Assembly (NCBI GenBank): GCA_963920705.1 | Contig: OY987230.1 | Location: 18,501,320 to 18,565,319 of the forward strand | Length of the DNA stretch: 64,000 nucleotides | From: Odiellus spinosus | Lineage: Eukaryota; Arthropoda; Arachnida; Opiliones; Phalangiidae | Reading direction: 5' to 3' | Part shown: piece after piece, positions 55,520 through 64,000 of the stretch | How positions within the stretch are numbered: position 1 is the first letter of the stretch | Layout of the letters: each line of letters opens with the position of its first letter | Program-made: the position numbers and the translations under genes | The notes under the pieces: generated by a model | Told to the model about the DNA's origin: nothing | Seen by the model: the letters and a program-made list of their open reading frames with translations, nothing else | Database searches by the model: none

Positions 55520-57159
55520 TAAGAATGTATTAAGAGACTCAAGAAAAAACATCGTCTGCTTAGCAGAACTTTATCATTGATACGTGACTATCAGCGCAGA
55601 CTTTAGATTACATCCGGTTCCCAATAGATTTTTTATGCCCATACTCCGATTAAATTACAACGTTTATTCGTCACTTTCCAGGCCTTTGGTCAAATTGCTA
55701 CGCTTTATAGGTGTCTGTGCCGACCATGCAATGCACCCTAGAATAGATGGGAGTGAACGGGAGGTTAATTTAGCGTGGATAAAGACCTCTCCTTCTTATT
55801 TCTTTGACACGAGTCTTGGAAACTCTCAATTTATTACTGGACAAATTGAATTAACTCTTTTTTTTTCTCTAGCCCGAACTTCTCTATCTATATCCAGCTC
55901 AAGAGTAATTTGTTAGCAAATATTTTTTCACGAGCTTTGCGGGGTGGATTTTGCCCTGGATGAATGATAGTGTACTATAAAACTTTAGGTCTATAATAAG
56001 TCGGTAGAAGTTAGAATATTCCGCAGATACAAAGTTCGTGATGCAATTTCAACTTGAATTCGACTTGAAACCCACTTTGTAACCTTGTTATTTTATATTA
56101 TAGTTGTTTGAGTGTTTTTGTTTTCTAGTTAGAACTCTAAACACGCCTTTATCTAATTTTAAAACTTAACTTGTAAACTTTTAGACGTCGCTAATTGTTT
56201 TAAAACCTCCTGGGGGAAGGCGAAAATATTTTCTTTATACAAGGTTCGTATTAAACCCTGAATATCCGGAAAAGTCGGGACATTATAATGTTCACCAAAA
56301 ATCTGGGGTATTTCTTAGGTGTAAAATATCTTGGAAAATAATTAGCGTATTACAACATTTGGAAAATGAATTAATTGCGCAAGAAATTTAGATTCAATTT
56401 AAAGAACCTCGGACTAATCAAAAGACGCCCATGTACCTTTGTCTTAATAAAATCCCCGCGACACGTGCTGCGGCATTCACTCTTTGAATTTCTTATAATT
56501 TTTCTCTTCACGCTCCCTTTAAAGATAATTTAATTATTAATTCAAATTCTTATCTCTTTAAAACTATTTGTATCCATTATAATTGGCTGTGTAATATACT
56601 AGACAGATAAATTAATATTAATTGTACATAATAATGAGTACACGTATTTAAGAGGCGCTTGTCAACATACTTTTAATTGATTAGCTGGCAAATATTGTGG
56701 CGGTTTTCGATGATGGGTAGCTTCGGGACTTGGACAAGGGGGGTGAGTACGGCCATCCAAACCAGAGTAATAAATCACGGAGAATGTAAACAGAGCCAAA
56801 GAGTGAGTAATTCACGCCTCTTAAAATCACGTCCCCCCAGTCACAATCCTGTCTCAGGTGCCCTTACTGTTAGGTATACATTTTTTAATATTTTTTTTTT
56901 ATGCTAAATCGATGGAGCCTCTTCTTGAACGTCACTCCCTTTTCAAGCCCCTGCAATATCCGGAGTTATCTTCTCCGCATACGCCCTTAAGCGCCCATCC
57001 ATAGCTAAATCCTAACCAAGGAGGATTAATACTAGAGTAAGCTATAGTGGAGTTGAAATTGGATTTTAAGTATATCTAGTTTAACGAATAGATAGACAAC
57101 GTTTTGAATTATTAGATTTTGCTGTCGATTTTTGGAATTAAGGTGTCTTAATAGGTAAT
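55520..57159. other. No gene supported; H-like scrap
   Basis: A 110-codon plus frame at 55584-55916 starts at ATG but has no motif. GGTTCGTATTAAACCCTG with AAAAGTCGGGAC at about 56242-56285 is a likely H fragment. Otherwise nothing. Confidence 0.45.
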
Positions 57160-57371
57160 TCATCTTTATAAAACCTGGCTTCATAAGCGTCCTCTAACGG
57201 TAAAAACAGTGGCAAAATAAATAACTCACAAAAACTCGATGGTAGCTGCAATATTGATAAATAATAAGCAGACGCGAGTGTGGTTTTGTTAGTTCCATCT
57301 TTTGCCTGCACTGTTTGCCGTTAGAGGACGCTAACGAACGCCAGATTTTGTCATTCATCTTTATATATTTA
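57160..57371. repeat. Family G element, copy 4
   Basis: Inner arms AGCGTCCTCTAACGG (57188-57202) and CCGTTAGAGGACGCTAAC are intact. Outer words are AAACCTGGCTTCATAAG on the left and AACGCCAGATTTTGTC on the right. About 110 unlike bases lie between the inner arms. Confidence 0.75.
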
Positions 57372-59266
57372 GATGTCAGTTTTTCATAGTCCTAGTTGGA
57401 ATAATTCAACTTAAAAATAACTTAGTAATGAATTTAGTAACAAATAGTTGTCAATATAATCGTAAAAATTAAAATTAAATAGTAAAATATAATGGAAATT
57501 AAACTTTAATATTTCTAATTTCAAGTTCTTTATTTAGTATTAAATTTAAATATCTGCCGACAGACAGTCTTTGTTGCACAGACATTAAATTTAATTTTAA
57601 TAATTGACGTTAGGTTAATAATTTCAAAGTGATAAACTCCTCCAGTGTTTTGTAATGTATATCCCTCCTAGCTTTTTTTCTACTCCACAGGCTGAATAGG
57701 CGAAAAAAAAAACCCGGTTTTGAGTATTTATAGAGCCGGGAATGAAGGGAGTCGGTTTGGTCCATCCTTCCATGCCCGGACGTTATTTTTTTTTTTCCTG
57801 ATTCCATACGTTTTCCGTCATACTTTCCTGGTAGTGAGTGTCCATCCTCGGTAATATTACTTTTCCTTCGCCTTACGTAACGCTTTCCCTTTGTAACGTT
57901 AATAAAATTCAGTCGAATAAGTTAGAATAAATGGGATGGGCGTATATAGTTATATAGTTAATCAATCTTAGATTTCAGTCAGTTAAAGGTCGCGTTCTAT
58001 TTCCAACGTTTCATTGAGAAAGTGATGAGAGTACGTATCTTATTATAAAGGAATTGATAAAAACTACTTTTTCCCTATGATATTTAACACCTTGTATTAG
58101 TCCGCGTCAGTGTTTTCAGTTTTATTAACTCCCCTTGAATTAATTTTAGGATCACCCAACTTTCAGAGACCGTTTCACTCTGACATTTCAGTACGTATAC
58201 AAACCAGCCCTTTATTCCGCCTGACGATTATAATCAAAGGAATCTAAGGAAATAGTTTTTGCGTGTACTGAAATCTCGGGCTGACCGATCCGTTTCACTC
58301 GCAAAATTCAGTACGTACGAAGTTATAATCCCTTCTAATCTCCAATAAACTAAATTGTAAAGATTTGAAGCGAATACTAGGTTTGTTCGCGATGAAAACT
58401 CGGATTGAATCGAACTCTTTTAGCTGATCGCATTTATGATGAATGCGCCGAAAATTGGATAGGCTGTGTTTATTTTAACTCCTACTCATCGCCTACTGGT
58501 TTGGAGACATCATAGATTATAGAAATGTAGATATATAACGGGATTTCGAATAACTACTCAAACTTTTCAAGATATTATTTTAATTTCATACAACACACTA
58601 TATTAAATAAATATATACTTCTGTTAACTCGCAACGAACATAAGTATAGTGCCAAGAAAACATTTATGCACCTAAGGACAAAATATTTTAATCCCATCCT
58701 GGCATACTTGAGCTTTGCGAAAATATTAATCAAAAACAGTATATTAAAATCCGAAGCTGTAAATCTACAACGTCTAGCTTAGAGAATAGCTTAAATAAAT
58801 GAAAATAAAATGGCAGAGTGTGTTCTACTTCCTTTTAAATGACTGAGAAAACGAAAAGCAGACGAATTTTGGTTATGAAGTATTTCAATATAACTTGATT
58901 TTGTATTTCTCCATTTTCAAATTATCAAATTGTACAAAATTTAAAATAATTGGAGCTAAATTGGTTTCAGTACGATCGGGTTTACGCTAAATTAAGTGGC
59001 GAGATAGCAAACATATTATTTTATAAGATAAAACTCGATTTGAATATAAGTATCAAATTAATTCATATTTGGGTAAATATAGATTTTAAAAATTTAAAGT
59101 AAAGAAAATGACCTTATTTTTTCGAATCAGACCCTTCCAGAAAACTAACTTATCGCTGATCACCATTGACATTCAGTAAAGGAGTTATTTCAACAGAATT
59201 TTCTAGCTGCTCACCGTACTGCTTCTACGATTTCAACTCTTATATAAATCGAACTTTTCAGTTCAT
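57372..59266. other. No gene seen; short direct repeat
   Basis: CCGTTTCACTC followed by TTCAGTACGTA occurs twice, at about 58170 and 58290, with the reversed word TGTACTGAAAT between them. The rest is AT-rich with nothing recognised. Confidence 0.5.
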
Positions 59267-59592
59267 CAGAAGTAGATGAAACCCTCCTTTGAAGTCTACT
59301 ACTCTAATGTTCGATATAGCGCTCCTCTCTGTATGGGTAAAATTCCCAATTTTACGAGATCGGAGGGGTCCTACTTCATACCCCCTGTCTACCGAAAATT
59401 GGAAATTCTCTCTCTCCACATACGACGACGTTTTTTTGACGAACTCCAAGGCTGCTAGATATATTCGCTCGACGAACTCCCGCTCCGAAAATATCTACCG
59501 TTAGGAGGCGTTTTTTGAAACTAACCCATACAGAGAGGGGTAGACAAGACCAGGAAGTAATAGACTTCAAAGGAGGGTTTCATCTACTTCTG
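59267..59592 (-). mobile_element. Family A MITE, copy 10
   Basis: Minus orientation, and the only copy with both ends of the TA type. Perfect 7-bp duplication AGTTCAT. It is the shortest copy, with a deletion of about 11 bp between GGAGGCG and TTTTTTGAAAC compared with the others. Confidence 0.93.
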
Positions 59593-60210
59593 AGTTCATG
59601 TATATGTTAACTTTATACATTGCTGCCAAATGAAGATGAAATGTGCTATAGTTTCGGGTACGGAATACGAATTGATTTGTCAGCAAATACAATGTTAGTC
59701 TACCCCGTTATCTCTGATTTATTTCCTTATTCGGATTCAGCTTTACAGGCGCTGCCAAATCAAGATCAAATATACTATATATTTATCTTTCCCTCTGTTT
59801 CTTGGCGTGCATGAATACGATTGATGAGTTCAGTTTAGCTTCCATATTATTAGCATATCCCTTACTCAGTCGGAACTTTGGAAAACTCGGTCTATCTATA
59901 AAATGTAAAATAATATTTTAGATTCTATATACATTTTTTATTTTATTTCCTGTAGATATACTTCGATGTTTTCGAGATATGTATTATTTTAAAAGTATTT
60001 GGTTATGTAGAACGATCCATCTTTTCAGTTTCTTTAGTATTTTTTCTTTTCTTTTTATTATTGATATATATTCTTTGAATACAATAATTTGGTGTTTCTA
60101 TTTACCGGTATCGAATATTGAATATATTCAATCAGGAATTTTTATTTAAATATAGAGGGAATATTGAACATTTTCTAAAAACTTTATTCCAACTACTAGT
60201 TAAGGACGAC
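59593..60210. other. No gene seen
   Basis: GCTGCCAAAT followed by AGAT occurs twice (about 59621 and 59752), as a short direct repeat. A 64-codon frame has no motif. Confidence 0.5.
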
Positions 60211-60323
60211 GAGGGGTCAGACACTCTTGAATTCGCTGTACACCTGAGTTTACTGAGTTCAGCTTTGATAGTGCAAAGAGTTCAAAACTTTTGTACACCT
60301 GAGTTGGCGAGTGTCTGCCCCTC
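60211..60323. repeat. Inverted repeat, 113 bp
   Basis: GAGGGGTCAGACACTC (60211-60226) pairs with GAGTGTCTGCCCCTC (60309-60323). Inside, TGTACACCTGAGTT occurs twice in direct orientation. The 77-codon frame across it is incidental. Confidence 0.65.
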
Positions 60324-60367
60324 GAAGCCTAGATATCTTAATTTTTCTTGAATTCATGACCTTATAC

Positions 60368-60683
60368 CAAGAATCCATTCAGGTTCCATAAGAATATGGG
60401 CGCATAGCTTTAGCCTCTGGTACCATCCTCCCAAACTTTGTAACAAAAGTTCGTCTGCAATTTTCCCAACATTTTACGCTTAGATCTTTTTTCGGTCGGC
60501 TCCATTTTTATTACCCAAAATATTATGTCAAGGTCGTTAGTGGCGCGGGTTAATAATATAATGTCAGGAGCGATTTACTTAAAAAATCGATTCGAAGCGG
60601 ACGAATTTTTGCTACAAAGTTTGGGAGGATGGTTATTGAATCGCGGCCCTCCCATATTCTTATGGAACCTGAATGGATTCTTG
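60368..60683 (-). mobile_element. Family E MITE, copy 3 (7-bp TSD)
   Basis: 316 bp, reversed relative to the copies at 18363 and 52528. Perfect 7-bp duplication CTTATAC. All inner pairs present. Confidence 0.92.
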
Positions 60684-62575
60684 CTTATACTGGCAGGAGT
60701 GGCTTAACAAGAACCCCTGGTTGCGACCCGGTTTCGCCTAATCGAAATAAGACCTCCTCCTTATTATTATCCCCTTACTTAGAAGGTGGGTCGTGGACTC
60801 ATTAAAGTCTGTTAAATATTTCGTCTACATTTTAAATATTCTATAATTAGATATAGGTTCATGGAAAACGCATATTTTAGTTGTTAAGAATTAATTTAGA
60901 TAACTAAATTTTTTGTTTAGTTTACGCGTTTAAATAAATTTAAGTTCAATGATTTGATAAAAACTCGAAGGTTTAACGTTAAATCTGATTATTGTAAATT
61001 ATTTAATTGACAATTGTTCCTCCATACATGAAAATATATTTAAGAATCATTGGGTATATATATTCAACCAGTTGAAATATGTATTTATCTAAAAGTTCAA
61101 AGATCAAAAATACTATTTAGTCTCTTTGCGTGACCTTTTTGTAAATGGTCCTTTTTATATCTAAAATTTTGCAAGTTTAAAGGAAACGTACGACCTTGGA
61201 GGAACCATTAAGGGGAGACGCCGACTAATAGTTTTAGAATAGAGACGCCAGTAAGGGTGTCAGCCCTGATCTTCAAACCCTCAGTGTTGCCTGCAGTTGC
61301 GCCTCCATTGGAATACAAACCATTTATTATCCATCAATCGCAAACTAGGTTGCCCATCTCCCACCAAATAGGGAGTCAGCAGTGGAGACATTGATACGTC
61401 AGAGGTTTATATCTCTCACCTCGGTGTCATCCCCTTATAATGGTGGGTTAACAATATTCGCCCTTACAAACGCTCCCTCAGTATAGGTTCCATGACGTCA
61501 GGCTTTCTTTCCCCTTGGTTCTTTGCTGTCTCCCTATTGGGCGGTTTAAAAAGTTGGAAATTAATACTGATTCATACCTTTACACGCATGCGCGTTTAAA
61601 TTCCAACGTAGACTAAACACTGAAGCAGTCTGTAACACCCTCTATAGTTCCTCCCCGTTACGTTATCTGGGCGGTTCGATTACTGTATTGATCGATGTAT
61701 ACCATCGCTCTACTAGGTTCTACGCGAGTCTTAACTATATGGCCTTTGACAGCAGTGACAAGTTAAATTCGACGAGGTTAGGAGAATATGGATAGAAGTA
61801 GTCAAAATTTCTTTGTGTTTTCTGTTTGTAGAATTCTTATACGACTTCCACGTTTACGTTTCGGAGATGGAAAATGGATCTTGCTTAGCGTTTAAAGTAA
61901 ACTCCGCAAAACAGAAAAATTCTATAATGGTCGTGAAAAATGAAGGAATTTCTTCTAGTTTTCGCGCGATGTAGACGTTACGGGTCGCCGTAATATCCGA
62001 AATAATGTAACGAATAGTGTTTAAAGGCGGGGAAAGGGATCTAAAGGTTCAAGAATTGTAAACTGGAAAAAACTTAAGCCTATCTTTGCCCTCTTTTACT
62101 TCTATATCTTCGAGCAATATATATATCGAGAAAAATGACATATCGCTGAAGCATTTTGGGTCTCGAGAAATGGAGCGCGTTTTTTAGCCGATCTCAGTTT
62201 GAAATTTCAACACTTTTCAAACCTATATAATGAAAGGGATAATGAAGACGATTTATTAACAGACTAATTTGGGAAAAATTAAATCTTACCAAACGTTTTT
62301 CGTTAATTAACAATTGTTACTAGTTGGGCTATGGCTAGAAGTAAAATTTGTAGCTCTACAAATGTTTTAACTTTTGATATTGTCGAAGTTAAACACGTTA
62401 AGTCAATTCAAGTGTACAACGAATTCAAGAGTATCTGCCCCATCCTACGCGAGAGCTTTAGAGTTAATTCAGTTTACGCTCCGCAATTTTCTTTGAAAGG
62501 AGATTTAGAATATAGGGAGCCTAGTTTTAGACACGATGAAGTTTCGGAGTGGTATCGACTAAAATAATATTATAG
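60684..62575. other. No gene supported; one inverted pair
   Basis: AATAGGGAGTCAGCA (61367-61381) pairs with TGCTGTCTCCCTATT (61524-61538) with one mismatch, perhaps a worn inverted-repeat element. The 61190-61560 stretch is less AT-rich than its flanks. A 78-codon frame at 62331-62567 starts at ATG without a recognised motif. Confidence 0.45.
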
Positions 62576-62743
62576 CTACGTTCACATTAGAAACTGACAC
62601 CATTTGAAAGTTCAATTTAACTTTTTAAGCTGATTTGTATTAGAGGCAAAGGATCTCTTCAGTTAAGCCCTAAATTTTACAATTTAATCTTTCTAAAACG
62701 GTTAGAAACTGTCGCTTCTAATTTCACCCCGTGTGAACCTGAC
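62576..62743. repeat. Inverted-repeat element, about 168 bp
   Basis: CTACGTTCACATTAGAAACTGACA on the left is matched in inverse by TGTCGCTTCTAATTTCACCC and GTGTGAACCTGAC on the right, with a gap in one arm. No target duplication is clear. Single copy. Confidence 0.55.
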
Positions 62744-63609
62744 TTTAGAGACAGACGAGGTTAGTCCAGATTCTCGTTAAATATTTTTTTGTCTACGAAG
62801 TTTAATATAATGTATTAATGCGCCTCAGCTTATCTTTTATTGTAAATTCCTTTCGAACTTTCGATGTATTCCGTATCTCTTTCCTTTATTATTGCTTCTG
62901 TAAAGAAAAGAAAACTTTGGCGCGTCTCGCGTGAGATGACGGACGAGTTCGAATGACTGGGATATGTCCCCAAAAGTAATGTTTAAACCGGGACACGACC
63001 AGAAATATAAGAAAAAAGGTTTTTATCTCTCCTAACACCTATATATAACATTTTCTATAAAACATCCGACGGAAAACTTTCGAGATATGTCGCGTGTGTT
63101 GAAAAACTTTTTTTTATATTTTTGTATTTTTTGAGGAAGAAAATTTGAACTGTAATATGGTGTTAGAATTTATCTTTTAAGTAGACATGAAACCTGACTC
63201 AATTCGGGCCTTGTCAAATTGATTTAATCACAAAAAATTTAAAATAATTTGCGAGGTTGCTTTTACATACGCGTGACGTTGGTTTTACTTTTCTTTCCAA
63301 TGTGCTACCAAAGAATAACGAATTTATCGATCAAGAAAAGTCTTCTAATTTGGTTAAAATGGTCTAAATTTTGTGCATTTGACCAAATAAGCCAAATATA
63401 ACGAGAATTCAACAAAGTGGACCTAAACTTTTGATTGAATTCAAGTTTTTTCATTTCATCTATTTGGTCGAATTCACAATTTTTTATTTTTGGTAAATTA
63501 GAAGATATTTGGTCATCTGAAAATCCGATTTATTTCTTAATTATTTATTTATGGAAGCACATTAAAATAAACCCCATATTCAAAATTATATACGTCTGGG
63601 TTGACGCGT
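62744..63609. other. No gene seen
   Basis: AT-rich; nothing recognised apart from the beginning of the family K copy at its right side. Confidence 0.55.
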
Positions 63610-63825
63610 TCTTAAGAAACTTAAAAATGAAATGTCCAAAAAATTTAAGTTTATTTCTGGAACGTAATTAACGAGAATTTTCATACGAAAAGTAGAACTT
63701 TCTGAATTAAGTAGGCCTACTTTAAAACGAAAAAGACGACTCGAAAGCGACATTATCACGTGTAAAAACGCGCGAGAATCAACTGTTGGTTCTTCAATAA
63801 CCACGCTACCCTAATGATTACGTAT
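63610..63825 (+). repeat. Family K dispersed repeat, copy 3
   Basis: AAGAAACTTAAAAATGAAA, GAGAATTTTCATACGAAA, CTGAATTAAGTAGG, ACATTATCACGTG, AACGCGCGAGAATCAACT and ATAACCACGC follow the order of the copy at 13825. Two overlapping open frames of 72-78 codons on opposite strands are incidental. Confidence 0.7.
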
Positions 63826-64000
63826 TATCGCTGAAAAATTTTAATTTAAAAATTTCGAAAATGGCGATTGTAAAATATGTAGTTTTAATGTTGCATTCAT
63901 TTATTATATGCATCGCTTTTCAACCATCTCCTCAAAAATTCTACTCAATTTTCATTTGGAGTTAATGAAAATTGTTGACAGCCTCGCTTTTCCTTACCAT

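Noticed and set aside
55584-55916. 110-codon frame starting at ATG
   Set aside because: No motif, no splice context and no repeat copy that would support it. Kept only as a note in the gap entry.
6131-59592. Recurring 60-77-codon open frames in family A copies (for example 8835-9050, 37923-38138, 44071-44286, 59289-59504)
   Set aside because: They occur on both strands and in overlapping frames of the same repeat. They span its inverted ends and vary with single indels, so they follow from copies being alike and are not evidence of a conserved protein.

Overview
The window looks like a non-genic or intronic stretch of an AT-rich invertebrate nuclear genome. There is no operon structure, no ribosome-binding-site-led reading frame and no open frame longer than about 120 codons. 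The sequence is about two-thirds A+T by eye and packed with short non-autonomous DNA transposons, minisatellites and foldback repeats. A run of four TTAGG units occurs at 22394-22413 (the arthropod-type telomere unit) and a TTTAGGG-rich array at 3821-4250, but neither is a telomere and neither identifies the species. I recognise no intact transposase, reverse transcriptase, rRNA or tRNA gene.

Mobile-element layout. Names A to P are local labels. Family A has ten copies of 326-344 bp (6131, 8813, 29976, 33631, 37901, 38469, 43972, 51193, 55186, 59267). Family D has two copies of 418 bp (1094, 12802), family E three of about 316 bp (18363, 52528, 60368) and family I one of 291 bp (10640). These four families share little sequence, yet all start 5'-CARRA and are flanked by exactly 7-bp direct repeats. 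Families B and C are TTAA-flanked foldbacks; two B copies (17251, 36931) differ at only 5 of 441 positions. Family H elements (9746, 31871 and fragments) start CAGGGTT and have 5-bp target duplications. Elements at 16184 and 22959 have 8-bp duplications as in hAT transposons. Families G, J, K, L, N and P are further dispersed or inverted-repeat sequences without a superfamily assignment. A GC-rich insert at 35077-35534 is bounded by a 14-bp duplication, as a non-LTR retroelement would be.

Tandem repeats: a 31-bp array interrupted by a D element (996-1745), a TTTAGGG/poly-T array (3821-4250), a satellite of about 151 bp (18990-20565), an imperfect repeat of about 175 bp (40935-41395), a CACGTG-bearing array (44336-44513), a 28-bp array (45611-45993) and a 30-bp array (46941-47430). 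The last two seem to have grown inside H-type transposon debris.

Possible host-gene traces. A CpG-richer tract at 41760-42864 is followed by two short coding starts, each ending in a good splice donor (42404-42433 and 42865-42886), so a plus-strand gene may begin there with a long first intron. A 149-bp splice-bounded frame at 3224-3372 faintly resembles the proline hinge of a microsomal cytochrome P450. Both are weak. Apart from these, nothing coding could be supported.
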